A stretch of DNA of 53,013 bases, from IMG/VR virus record IMGVR_UViG_3300017971_000346, positions 1-53,013 of that record; one strand, 5' to 3'. The position numbers and the translations under genes were made by a program. The notes under the pieces were generated by a model that worked only from the letters and a program-made list of their open reading frames with translations, searched no databases and was not told where the DNA came from. Origin of the DNA: a virus. Positions 32,738 through 41,221 of the stretch are shown here, one piece after another (the first letter of the stretch is position 1; every line of letters starts with the position of its first letter).

Positions 32738-34181
32738 AGATTTTAGGCATTCATACGCCGATCTTTGTTTTTTCGGTTATACTTCCGACGTTATGATTAA
32801 TTTTAAAAATGTAATCCTTCCGTTAGCCGGATTGAATGTATTTAAATTAAATCCTTTCCATTTATGGAATTTTAAAAGTCCGCAAGACCGTGAGCTATAT
32901 CCAAACCAAATAAAAGCAGGATTCAAACAACTTAAGTCGATGTTAAAAAGAAAACAGTTTGATTATATCATTGCTGCTGGAAAGGGAATTAATATTGCGT
33001 TAGAATCACCGGAACCGTTAATCATGCAATCCGGCATTCCGTATATCTCAAAACATCTTCCTGATTCATTAATATTACCGACCTTTCCCGGAAATAAGTG
33101 GCAATTTTCAGATAAGATATTATTGCAAGTTTTTAAAGATTACACTAATTTTGGCGAATACATAAAATTTAATATCCGCAAACCGACGATTCCAGGTGAA
33201 ATCGATAATAGTATAGAGATAAGCAAAGTTGAAGATTTGAAAGATTATTTAAATAAAGGATTCGATCATATAGCAATTGACACGGAGTTTGATGAAAATA
33301 AAGTACCGTTTTCATTGCAATTTTCGATTAACGGTATCAAAGGAGTTTTTATTCATGCAGATTCAACAAAAGTACTGACTGAGTTAAATCACCAACTACA
33401 TAAAAATAATCCAAAATTAATTATACATCACAGTTTAGTCGATCTTCCAATGATGGAAAAACTTGGTATAGATTATAATAAAAATATCAAAGATACTATG
33501 CTAATGGCAGCATATCAAGGAAATATTCCGAAAGGATTAAAAGCACTGGCATATCGACTACTTAATATAAAAATGCTTAATTATAATGAAGTAGTGCGCA
33601 CTGTTCAAAACAAACTTGCAATCGAATATTTAAACAAACTTAGTGAGATCGAATTTCCAAACCTTCCAGAGCAGATGATTTATAAAAAAATTGACAAAAA
33701 CGATATTTGGGAACATCTTGCTCCTTATAGACCACAAAATTTAAATACTCGAATTAACAAACTAATTTGGAAATATTCCGGTTACCCGGGTGAATATATT
33801 GAAAAAGACATCTATGAAATTCAAAAAAAAATTATTCGAAAAAAATTAAATATTCGTTCGGTACAAAAAAAACGCTTTCCACAACTTTGGAAGCTTGTTT
33901 CTGATGAAGATACATTAAAAGAATTCGATGAACAAAAGCAAACAATATTGGAAAAATATTCAGGTGATCTAGAAATCGACCTTGCTTATAAATGGAAAAT
34001 TATGGATAATAAAGATCAAGCCATCGAGGCATTGGGCGAAATGCCTATCGCTTCATTGAAACACGTTGATCGAAAATTAGCAGTTAAATATTCCGGGACT
34101 GATGCAATCGTAACATACAAAATATATTTCTTTCTGAAACAACTGTTAAATAATTATTATAGAGGGTTTAAAAATTGTTAA
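32718..34181 (+). CDS. DNA polymerase I-type 3'-5' exonuclease subunit
   Basis: This 487-residue protein holds the DnaQ-like proofreading domain: ExoI Asp188 and Glu190 in IAIDTEFD, ExoII Asp242 in HHSLVDLPMM, a 'DTMLMAAY' segment, and ExoIII Asp462 in YSGTDA. About 150 residues are inserted before ExoIII. The first ~160 residues form an extra domain, possibly a worn uracil-DNA-glycosylase fold (NPFHLWNF...PTFPGN), as in some phage polymerases. It overlaps the polymerase gene by 7 nt, so the two chains are expected to associate. Confidence 0.85.
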   Translation: MKIAYIEDFRHSYADLCFFGYTSDVMINFKNVILPLAGLNVFKLNPFHLWNFKSPQDRELYPNQIKAGFKQLKSMLKRKQFDYIIAAGKGINIALESPEPLIMQSGIPYISKHLPDSLILPTFPGNKWQFSDKILLQVFKDYTNFGEYIKFNIRKPTIPGEIDNSIEISKVEDLKDYLNKGFDHIAIDTEFDENKVPFSLQFSINGIKGVFIHADSTKVLTELNHQLHKNNPKLIIHHSLVDLPMMEKLGIDYNKNIKDTMLMAAYQGNIPKGLKALAYRLLNIKMLNYNEVVRTVQNKLAIEYLNKLSEIEFPNLPEQMIYKKIDKNDIWEHLAPYRPQNLNTRINKLIWKYSGYPGEYIEKDIYEIQKKIIRKKLNIRSVQKKRFPQLWKLVSDEDTLKEFDEQKQTILEKYSGDLEIDLAYKWKIMDNKDQAIEALGEMPIASLKHVDRKLAVKYSGTDAIVTYKIYFFLKQLLNNYYRGFKNC

Positions 34182-35428
34182 AACAATCAAAATTGTTTTT
34201 TGCGGATATTGATTCAGCGTGCATCCCGTTTATCAATGAAATGCATAAGAACGGCATTTTGATTGATAAAGAACATTTTAAAAAAATTGAAATTCAGTTA
34301 CTTAATAAGCTCTCAAAGATTCAAATTAAAATAGATAAATATTGCGGTCATCATATAAACCCGGCATCGAGCGATCAAGTAGTAGCAAAGTTAAATGAAT
34401 ACAATCTAACGTCTGTAAATTCTGAAACGGATCAAATCACATCCGCGGATCATGATACTTTATCTGGTATTGATTCGAATGAATTTGTTGAACTTGTTAT
34501 AAAGTACAAACAAATTGACAAACTTTTATCAACTTATATAACTAAATACCCGGCATTAATTGATGAAAATAATTTTCTTCATACTGAATATTCGCAGGCA
34601 AGGGTTGAAACTGGCAGACTTTCGTCGGCCCGGCCCAACCTACAAAATATTCCCTCCGGCAAAACAGAGGAAGGAAAATTAATTCGATACGGATTTATTG
34701 CTGAGCCTGGGTTTGATTTACTTCAACGTGACTATTCAGCTCAAGAAATCTATTGGACCGCCATATTATCAGGTGATCCTACAATGTTAAATGTTTTACT
34801 ATCCGGTGGGGATATTCATGATAATACAGAAATGAAGATTTTTGGCACTTGCAAAAAACATAGAAAACCTTCAAAGATGATCAATTTTGGCGTTATGTAT
34901 GGTATTTCAAAATATGCGTTACATCGAAAATTTATTACTGAAGGCGTTACTCAATTTAGTCAAAATGACTGCCAAACTTTTATCGATGAATTTTACAACG
35001 CCTATCCATTAATCCGAACATATATCCGGATGATCGAACAATTTATTAAAAGATACGGATATATTCAAAATTATTATGGGCACCGGCGTAGAATTCCAGA
35101 GATAAAATTAAAATCAAAACGTTCTCATGCATCCGCATTACGAAAAGCAGTAAATTATACGATCCAAAGTACGTCTGCATTCCAAATGAAATTAGCGATG
35201 AGTGCGTTATATGATTTAATAAATTCTGATTGTTTGTATGATATTTTAAAACCACGGATGCAAGTACATGACGAATTAATCTTATCATGCAGAAGTTCAG
35301 AGATCGAACATTGTAATCAAATACTAGTAAATGCCTTTAAAAACGCTTGCACTGATTTTGAACTAAAATTCAAAAGTGAAGGAAAAGCCGGAAAACGTTG
35401 GGGAACACTTAAAACGCTAGGAGACTAA
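34175..35428 (+). CDS. DNA polymerase family A, polymerase subunit
   Basis: This 417-residue protein has all family A motifs: 'TGRLSSARPNLQNIPS', motif A with Asp186 (LQRDYSAQE), motif B 'KMINFGVMYGIS' (O-helix) and motif C 'QVHDE' with Asp366. It has no exonuclease domain; that is the preceding gene. It starts at TTG 34175 with a GAGGG site. In motif B the position that sets dNTP choice is Phe of NFGVMYG. It replicates the phage genome. Confidence 0.95.
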   Translation: MLKQSKLFFADIDSACIPFINEMHKNGILIDKEHFKKIEIQLLNKLSKIQIKIDKYCGHHINPASSDQVVAKLNEYNLTSVNSETDQITSADHDTLSGIDSNEFVELVIKYKQIDKLLSTYITKYPALIDENNFLHTEYSQARVETGRLSSARPNLQNIPSGKTEEGKLIRYGFIAEPGFDLLQRDYSAQEIYWTAILSGDPTMLNVLLSGGDIHDNTEMKIFGTCKKHRKPSKMINFGVMYGISKYALHRKFITEGVTQFSQNDCQTFIDEFYNAYPLIRTYIRMIEQFIKRYGYIQNYYGHRRRIPEIKLKSKRSHASALRKAVNYTIQSTSAFQMKLAMSALYDLINSDCLYDILKPRMQVHDELILSCRSSEIEHCNQILVNAFKNACTDFELKFKSEGKAGKRWGTLKTLGD

Positions 35429-35429
35429 A

Positions 35430-35663
35430 ATGTTTAATGAATTAAAAAAACGAGCAAAATTAAATAAAAATATTAGAGTGAAATCACTTTTTTCAAATCT
35501 TACATCTGTACGATTTTATCGAATTGGGGATTTTTATTATTACACTGTGATCGATTCTAATAAAAATTTGGTAGATCGTATAGGTAAAAATTTTAAACGT
35601 AGACCATTTTTGACTAAAGACCATGCAATCAAAGATTTTATTAATACCGCACCTAACATTTAA
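35430..35663 (+). CDS. Small basic protein
   Basis: A 77-residue basic protein with TAGGAG, starting 1 nt after the polymerase stop. It has strands rich in aromatic residues (SVRFYRIGDFYYYTVID) and a C-terminal helix. It may be a polymerase accessory by position only. Function unknown. Confidence 0.55.
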   Translation: MFNELKKRAKLNKNIRVKSLFSNLTSVRFYRIGDFYYYTVIDSNKNLVDRIGKNFKRRPFLTKDHAIKDFINTAPNI

Positions 35664-35676
35664 AAAAGGAAATGTC

Positions 35677-35919
35677 ATGAATACTAATTCTTTTAAAAAA
35701 TTAAAAAAAGGCGATATTATTCAAAAAACAATGTTTGGGAAAAATGTCTGTTTAGAAATTTCCACAAACTTAATGACAAAATTAGAGCAAGGAAAAACCA
35801 AATTATTCTATCGTTGTGTTATTTTATCGTTCGGCGAAAATAAAAATCATCAAGTTATAGGCAACACAATAGATGTTTGTAACAGTAATGCTATTAGGAA
35901 AATATCTACCAATGGATAA
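35677..35919 (+). CDS. Tandem small protein, copy 1
   Basis: An 80-residue protein starting at ATG 35677 with AAAAAAGGA. It matches the next product in layout: 'F.KLKKGDII..T.F...V.L.I', a central charged strand region, and an 'IRKIS' end (copy 2: 'IRKIT'-like FRKIT). The two genes overlap by 8 nt, so they arose by tandem duplication. Likely a small beta-barrel fold; function unknown. Confidence 0.6.
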   Translation: MNTNSFKKLKKGDIIQKTMFGKNVCLEISTNLMTKLEQGKTKLFYRCVILSFGENKNHQVIGNTIDVCNSNAIRKISTNG

Positions 35920-36154
35920 ATTAGATTTTATAAAGTTAAAGGTCAATGATTATATAACAGATACTTTGTTTCCTGGTTACTCGGTCATATACAGAATAAT
36001 CAATATAACAAAATCAGGAAAAATTGTTTTTATGCAGGTTAGATGTGAACTTAAGAATTTGCAGGATTTCCAGAAAGTTCATACGTCTGGGGATTACGGA
36101 CGTTTCAGAAAAATTACAAAAGAAAAAGTATTTTCTATACTATTTCCAAAGTAA
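35912..36154 (+). CDS. Tandem small protein, copy 2
   Basis: An 80-residue protein starting at ATG 35912 inside the end of copy 1. Shares 'FIKLKVNDYI.DTLFPGYSVIYRI' and a 'FRKIT' end with it. It is the last plus-strand gene and converges with the cohesin-like gene, overlapping it by 20 nt at the 3' ends with no clear terminator between. Function unknown. Confidence 0.55.
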   Translation: MDKLDFIKLKVNDYITDTLFPGYSVIYRIINITKSGKIVFMQVRCELKNLQDFQKVHTSGDYGRFRKITKEKVFSILFPK

Positions 36155-36536
36155 TCCTGACTCCGAACTGGACATCTATAGTAATATCATTGATCCCACT
36201 AAAAATTGACTCCCACGTCGGCGTATTGCCATTCAAATATACCTCTCCCTGTTCAACGGTTATATCTAAAATGCCTTTCTTTAACGTGGTGAATGTTAAG
36301 GTTCCTATCGATCCTATAAAATCATCGATCACAGAAGATTCGTTATTAAACGCAAGTACTAATTCCCCTTGCGTATCATTTGCCAAATTAGCAACTGAAT
36401 GAGAAAATAATTGTGATAAATTACTTTCATCAAACTGAACTAATTCCGGATTATATTTTATCCGGAAACCGACTGTGTTGATCGGTTCAAAAATTTCTGC
36501 TTTTATGTTTAGTTTAAATTGCTCGTTAATTGTCAT
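36135..36536 (-). CDS. Cohesin-like domain protein
   Basis: This 133-residue protein is a single beta domain fitting the cohesin pattern: 'NTVGFRIKYNPELVQFDES' (the cohesin 'g.qf.l.YDp..l' strand), 'GELVLAFNNES', then 'GSIGTLTFTTLKKG' and a closing strand set. It lacks a signal peptide. GGAG precedes the ATG, which overlaps the dockerin gene's stop by 1 nt. Cohesins bind dockerins; the partner is encoded next door, and both are at the 3' end of the late operon. Confidence 0.7.
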   Translation of the reverse strand: MTINEQFKLNIKAEIFEPINTVGFRIKYNPELVQFDESNLSQLFSHSVANLANDTQGELVLAFNNESSVIDDFIGSIGTLTFTTLKKGILDITVEQGEVYLNGNTPTWESIFSGINDITIDVQFGVRITLEIV

Positions 36537-37243
36537 TAGTATTGCTCCTTAATATCATAATCACCCATTATTTCATCAAATTTAATTAAATCGTGTAAAT
36601 CAATCTCAAGATTCCTGTTAAAATCAAATGAATGTCTAAATTTCCCTGAATTATGATCGTGTCCTAAACATTTGTCAAATAGCTGTAATTCATAAATATC
36701 GATTTTGCCATCCCCATCAACGTCACCGGTTTTAGGTATTCTAAAAAGCCGGTTAATATTAATCATTGGAAACGGTGAATATTTACCGAAATATTTTATG
36801 TTAATAGTTTTATCAACCCAATTATCAAACACGGGTAACTTTTGTATACTTTGAATTAAATTTAACGTATCAGATATAGTCGAATCTATAGAAATAACTG
36901 CTCTCATCGTTGTATCGTCCCAAAAGTTAACAAATAATTGAGAATCAAAATATTCAAAATACGTCGTATCCTTATAAAAATAAATCGGTATTGAACTACC
37001 GCTAACGTTACCTGATATATCAATTGCATATATCCGAACTTCTATTCGCCCATCCCAGGTTATAGAGTCGCAATTAAAAACAGTATCATAAACCGCTACC
37101 TTGAAATAACGTTCATCCTGGGTAAATTCAACTTCATAATGACTTAAATCATCTTCAGGATTTTGATCCCAACGAATTACCATTGTAAACGCCTGAATCA
37201 CAAGACATATAATAATCAAAATAATATTAATGTAAGTTTTCAT
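36536..37243 (-). CDS. Exported protein with type I dockerin-like repeat
   Basis: This 235-residue protein has an N-terminal hydrophobic segment (residues 5-20, signal or anchor). A fibronectin-III-like part (WDQNPEDDLSHYEV to RIYAIDISGNVS) follows, then a middle region, and at 173-235 two calcium-loop repeats: DVDGDGKIDIYEL and DFNRNLEIDLHDL. This is the dockerin layout, with Asp-x-Asp/Asn-Gly in the first loop and a weaker second one. The next gene encodes a cohesin-like domain. It may anchor the virion or a lysis factor to the envelope. Confidence 0.8.
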   Translation of the reverse strand: MKTYINIILIIICLVIQAFTMVIRWDQNPEDDLSHYEVEFTQDERYFKVAVYDTVFNCDSITWDGRIEVRIYAIDISGNVSGSSIPIYFYKDTTYFEYFDSQLFVNFWDDTTMRAVISIDSTISDTLNLIQSIQKLPVFDNWVDKTINIKYFGKYSPFPMININRLFRIPKTGDVDGDGKIDIYELQLFDKCLGHDHNSGKFRHSFDFNRNLEIDLHDLIKFDEIMGDYDIKEQY

Positions 37244-37476
37244 TAATCTCGACCTTTCACATCCAAGTACTTTGAATAACTTGAATTTCCTAAAAATGCA
37301 GCAAATACAAGTACCATACTAGTGTTAAACGCTGACCAGAGAGGCATTAAAGGAGCCGGGTTTTCTATATTTAACATTTTTAGGGTAACGATAAAAAATA
37401 ACACCATAAACGAAGTAAAACCGATGAACCGTCGTGATGTTATAATTTTTAATAATTTATTAATATGAATATTCAT
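37243..37476 (-). CDS. Small two-helix membrane protein, holin-like
   Basis: This 77-residue protein has two membrane helices (about 17-34 and 44-62), a basic N-terminus and a charged C-terminus, which is the size and layout of a class II holin. AAGGGG precedes the ATG. It lies in the late operon between other membrane proteins. Holin function is inferred from layout and position; no sequence family is recognised. Confidence 0.55.
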   Translation of the reverse strand: MNIHINKLLKIITSRRFIGFTSFMVLFFIVTLKMLNIENPAPLMPLWSAFNTSMVLVFAAFLGNSSYSKYLDVKGRD

Positions 37477-37488
37477 TTAAAATACCCC

Positions 37489-37857
37489 TTATCGTTTAAT
37501 CCAAACAACTTTATAGAAAATTAAAAATGTAAATAGCGCTATTGTAACAAAAGCAAAGATGATGAAATAATCAGTTATGTCAATTTTCGCGCCTATATAT
37601 ACCGCAAGTCCCGCCATAAACGTCCGGGTAAAATCAGATAAATGCCAAAAATCAAAACGAAAAATTCCAAAATATAATTTTGAATCTTTCCAATCACTTT
37701 TCAGGAAAGAATAAAACATTTTTTTATAAGTAGGTGATCGATTATACTCATTTTCTGTCATAAAGTCAAAGATACTATTCTCAAAATGATGATTAATAGT
37801 ATCACAGATAGATTTGAAAAATCCAAACATAATCGCAGTCATAAAAAAATAAAACAT
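37489..37857 (-). CDS. Membrane protein of the late region
   Basis: A 122-residue protein with an N-terminal hydrophobic segment (residues 1-18), a soluble aromatic-rich middle, and two membrane helices near 80-95 and 97-117. AAAGGA precedes the ATG, which overlaps the upstream stop. It belongs to a four-gene membrane cluster that could be the lysis or virion-release cassette. Function unknown. Confidence 0.6.
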   Translation of the reverse strand: MFYFFMTAIMFGFFKSICDTINHHFENSIFDFMTENEYNRSPTYKKMFYSFLKSDWKDSKLYFGIFRFDFWHLSDFTRTFMAGLAVYIGAKIDITDYFIIFAFVTIALFTFLIFYKVVWIKR

Positions 37858-38123
37858 TATTTTCCTTTCTCGACTAACAGGCCGTATATTTTATCAAAAC
37901 GATCATCGATTGAACGTTTAAATTCATTAAATTCCTTTGTTGAATTATCACAATGTGATACTAGTGATATTTTCAACTGCTTAATCTCGGCTTCCAGAGT
38001 CTTAATCTTTGAGTCTCTTGCCCCTAGAAACATATTCAAGAATGTAGTGATTAATAAGAGTCCCGTCACGGTAAATTGTATTATATCTTTCCAGTTCCGA
38101 TCAAATCCAGGTTTCAGAGCCAT
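37857..38123 (-). CDS. Single-pass membrane protein with coiled coil, spanin/holin-accessory-like
   Basis: This 88-residue protein has one membrane helix at about 15-33 and then a coiled coil with heptads (IKTLEAEIKQLKISL ... EFNEFKRSIDDRFDKI). This layout matches i-spanins (Rz) and some holin-accessory proteins, which lie beside holins. It directly precedes the membrane gene at 37489. Function inferred from layout only. Confidence 0.6.
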   Translation of the reverse strand: MALKPGFDRNWKDIIQFTVTGLLLITTFLNMFLGARDSKIKTLEAEIKQLKISLVSHCDNSTKEFNEFKRSIDDRFDKIYGLLVEKGK

Positions 38124-38126
38124 TTT

Positions 38127-38669
38127 TTATCGTCTCCTAGCCAATACAAACTTTAAATAAGTAGTCCCGGAGTGCGATCCGCCATCCTTTAAAAACAATC
38201 TGAAAACATCACCGGACAAAACAGGAAGTAAAACAGCTGGAAAATTTCCCTCTGCTGTAATCTTACCTGTTAAATCATCCGAAAAATAACAATTAGATAA
38301 CGATGCTCCGGTATACGCCAAACTTGCGGCATTGGAAAAACACGAATCCGCAAATATTGAACTTTTATTGGCGTTTTGAATTATTACCGAAATATCCGGA
38401 GTCCCGCCGCTAACATAAGCTTGTACACTAAAATCAGACCCAATGTTTTGAAAATATTTCGAATAAACGGAATCCCCTGAAACAAACATAATTTCAAAGC
38501 TATCAATTGCAGCATCCGTAAAAGTTGTATCATTACCGTTCGATGTACGGTAATCAAAATCAATTAGCGTACTCATCGAACGATTGCCGGAAATTTCCCG
38601 TTGCCCGTATCCAATGGTAACAAAGGAAATCAAAAATAATAAAATTAATTGTTTGTATTTTCTATCCAT
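38127..38669 (-). CDS. Exported beta-rich protein
   Basis: A 180-residue protein with a signal peptide (hydrophobic core LILLFLISFVTIG, likely cleaved before Gln 23). The rest is Ser/Thr/Asp-rich with beta strands and Gly turns, like the other exported proteins here. GGAG lies upstream of the ATG. It overlaps the end of the sigma-54 activator gene by 25 nt, so the two are coupled. Function unknown; a surface or virion role is possible. Confidence 0.65.
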   Translation of the reverse strand: MDRKYKQLILLFLISFVTIGYGQREISGNRSMSTLIDFDYRTSNGNDTTFTDAAIDSFEIMFVSGDSVYSKYFQNIGSDFSVQAYVSGGTPDISVIIQNANKSSIFADSCFSNAASLAYTGASLSNCYFSDDLTGKITAEGNFPAVLLPVLSGDVFRLFLKDGGSHSGTTYLKFVLARRR

Positions 38670-39628
38670 TTTTCAGTCTCCGAATCTTCAATATTATATT
38701 TTTTAGTTTTATATGTAAGAACACGCTCTGTTATTCCTAGTAATTCAGCGGATTCTCTTTTATTATTTTTTGTAAAAATTAACGCTTTAATTATCGTATT
38801 TTTTTCAGTTTCTTCTAAATTCAACCTAGAAGTATCTAAATTTAAAAATACTTTTCCATCATACCCCTTCACTGCTGTTCTTGAGTATTGGTAATTATTG
38901 AAATCTAAATTATTTTTTGTTAAGGAGCCATTGCAAAGTAAACACCCTTTTAAAATAAAGTTTTTTAATTCGCGGACATTGCCGGGCCAAGAATAACTTT
39001 TTAAATGATCAAATATATTCTGTTCAATCTTAATATTTTTTTCTAATTTTACCATATTTTGACCTACTAGAACAGGTACGATCAAATCTAGATCTTCTAG
39101 CCTATCGCGTAAAGCAGGGATGTTAAAGGTTATTTCATTCAGTCGATATAACAAATCTTGCCTGAAAACTTTAGTATCAAAAATATCTTGATTTGTAGCT
39201 GAAATTAAACGAAAATCTGAATGAAAAACAGTGGCACCGCCGACTTTTTTAAACTCTTTTTTTTCAATTACATGCAGTAGTTTAGCTTGCATATCTGGTA
39301 AAATTTCTCCGATTTCATCTAAAAACAGCGTAGAGCCATTCGAAAGTTGAAAAATTCCGTCCTTTGCTTTCGTTGCCCCTGTAAACGCTCCCTGAACATG
39401 CCCAAAAAATTCACTTTCAAATAATCCGGTCGCTATACTGGCACAGTTGATACTCCTAACACTATGCAATTTTCTATCGCTATTTCTATGGATGAATCCT
39501 GCGATCTCACCTTTTCCGGAACCAGTTTCACCGATTAACATAATATTAATGTCAAACTTTGCTGCTTTTTTGATTTCCTTTAAAGTATTCTTAAACGCTA
39601 TATTTCTTGTTTTATCGATTTCTATCAT
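38645..39628 (-). CDS. Sigma-54-dependent transcription activator (bEBP)
   Basis: This 327-residue protein is an NtrC-type AAA+ activator: Walker A GETGSGKG (33-40), the sigma-54 contact loop GAFTGA (80-85), Walker B LFLDE (101-105), an 'RLNEITFNIPALRDR' arginine-finger region, and a Fis-like helix-turn-helix near 290-320. No receiver or GAF domain is present, so it should be constitutively active. The start overlaps the upstream tail gene stop as ATGA. It may switch late genes on through host sigma-54. Rare in phages to my knowledge. Confidence 0.92.
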   Translation of the reverse strand: MIEIDKTRNIAFKNTLKEIKKAAKFDINIMLIGETGSGKGEIAGFIHRNSDRKLHSVRSINCASIATGLFESEFFGHVQGAFTGATKAKDGIFQLSNGSTLFLDEIGEILPDMQAKLLHVIEKKEFKKVGGATVFHSDFRLISATNQDIFDTKVFRQDLLYRLNEITFNIPALRDRLEDLDLIVPVLVGQNMVKLEKNIKIEQNIFDHLKSYSWPGNVRELKNFILKGCLLCNGSLTKNNLDFNNYQYSRTAVKGYDGKVFLNLDTSRLNLEETEKNTIIKALIFTKNNKRESAELLGITERVLTYKTKKYNIEDSETEKWIENTNN

Positions 39629-41193
39629 AAATTTTCAATGACCTTTATTTTGAATTGTCTGTTCAGCGATCCTGAATGAAAAATTTCCTCTAAGTCAGTT
39701 TGTAGTACCATATTATCAAAATAATTGCGTCCTATGCCTACCGCAACGTCCTGATTATAATGATTTAAAATTTCATTATCGTTCATTAGATAATCATTCA
39801 ATAACAATATCTCATCGAAAAGACATTTTGCATAATTTGTACTTGATCCAGATGAACCGATGAAAACGCTGTCAACGTCTGCTGGAATTATTATCGAATT
39901 TCCGAAAGTACCGATATAACTACCATTTAAATAAAATTTAGCTCCGTCTGCTATGGAACCATCAAACAGAATAGTAACAAGATTCCAATCATCTTGAACA
40001 AATCCATACGGAGTTCCACTTACCGACAATGACTGAGTACTTCCGTTTTCATCTACCATACTGATTTGTATTGATCCGGAAGTATTCATTCGAATAATCC
40101 ATTTCGAAGATGCTGAGCTATAAAAATTAAAAAATGTCCGGTAGTCTGTATTATTTTCATCCCAGTCAGGTTTCATCCAAAATTGTAAAGTCCATTTGTT
40201 TTTATTGAACTTTTCTGGCAAATCTACTTGACAGGTTTCTGCATTCTGGGTAACTGCGTCCGGTTTGTAGCTAGATGAATGTTCAGTCGGTTCCAACTGT
40301 GCTTTACATACTATAATTGAATCCCCAATGTCATCTAGAAATATTTTTGCACCCCAATAATTCCCTGCACCAGCAATAGTGTGAGTTACTTCATAACGGG
40401 TAAATTCAGACGTAGCATAAAAAGTTTCATAAGCCAAAGTTCCTAGTCCTGAATCTTCGATACCTAATTGGAATAACGTGCCACCGTCCGCACTTTTGAC
40501 CCACACGGAAAAAGTAACAGTTTGGTATGTAATTGTTGAATACACCGTTCTTTGATAATTATTCCCACCGGCAACGGAAGTACAATAAAGACGTTCCGCT
40601 TCTAAATTACCTTCAATATCTTCAATACTATTCGAAGTCACTGTTAGATTAGTTTGAACCCAACCCTGTTGAGAATATGTAGTCGGCGGTGTTGCAATTG
40701 GGTTTGTACCAAATGAATTAGATTTATTTAGGAAGTTGAATCCTGAATCTTCAATCGATAAGGCACCACCGTATTTTCCGGAAACAATTTTTGGAGTGTT
40801 TTCAGCCGCGGTTTCTAATAAACCAGTCAAATAATCAATATACTTTGCGGTTCCTGTTCTACTTAGTGTTAAAGCAACCTTATCATTAGTTTCAAAATAA
40901 TATGAATCAAAAGAAATATAAAATCCCAAAGCACGGTCAATCCAAAGCTCAAAAGAAGTTCCGTCTTTTACATACTCAAACCAGTTGCGTATTAAATTAA
41001 AATTTTGTGGTGTTATCTGACTCCGTCCTAATTCGAGTATATGTCTAACAAAGCTATATTGAGTCTCTATCCCTCCAGCAGCAGTCGTTTGTGAAGATTT
41101 CGAAGTTTGGTGAGTGAGTCTCAAGACATCCCACATATTCTCTATGTCAACAATTTTATCTGTATCAAATCTAAACCTTCCGCCAATATACAT
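39625..41193 (-). CDS. Tail-tip protein with two beta-sandwich domains (LamG-like)
   Basis: This 522-residue protein has an N-terminal ~130-residue domain resembling minor tail/distal-tail proteins (MYIGGRFRF to ALGFYISFD), then a carbohydrate-binding-like jelly-roll (about 170-320) and a LamG/concanavalin-like domain (about 330-505, with 'WTLQFWMKPDWDE' and 'KFYLNGSYIGTF'). The last two commonly bind polysaccharides. AGAGGT precedes the ATG. Likely role: receptor or capsule binding at the tail tip. Confidence 0.75.
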   Translation of the reverse strand: MYIGGRFRFDTDKIVDIENMWDVLRLTHQTSKSSQTTAAGGIETQYSFVRHILELGRSQITPQNFNLIRNWFEYVKDGTSFELWIDRALGFYISFDSYYFETNDKVALTLSRTGTAKYIDYLTGLLETAAENTPKIVSGKYGGALSIEDSGFNFLNKSNSFGTNPIATPPTTYSQQGWVQTNLTVTSNSIEDIEGNLEAERLYCTSVAGGNNYQRTVYSTITYQTVTFSVWVKSADGGTLFQLGIEDSGLGTLAYETFYATSEFTRYEVTHTIAGAGNYWGAKIFLDDIGDSIIVCKAQLEPTEHSSSYKPDAVTQNAETCQVDLPEKFNKNKWTLQFWMKPDWDENNTDYRTFFNFYSSASSKWIIRMNTSGSIQISMVDENGSTQSLSVSGTPYGFVQDDWNLVTILFDGSIADGAKFYLNGSYIGTFGNSIIIPADVDSVFIGSSGSSTNYAKCLFDEILLLNDYLMNDNEILNHYNQDVAVGIGRNYFDNMVLQTDLEEIFHSGSLNRQFKIKVIENL

Positions 41194-41221
41194 TTTAATA
41201 CCTCTTATGGATAAAATAAAT

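Noticed and set aside
34160-34181. Programmed frameshift joining exonuclease and polymerase
   Set aside because: The zero-frame codons TTT AAA AAT do not form an X XXY YYZ heptamer, and the -1 frame has a stop at 34169-34171. A TTG start with GAGGG explains the polymerase chain.
35046-35288. Minus-strand ORF opposite the polymerase motif C region
   Set aside because: It is antisense to the most strongly supported gene of the window.
39230-39250. TGGCAC inside the activator gene as a sigma-54 promoter
   Set aside because: No TTGC at the required spacing follows.
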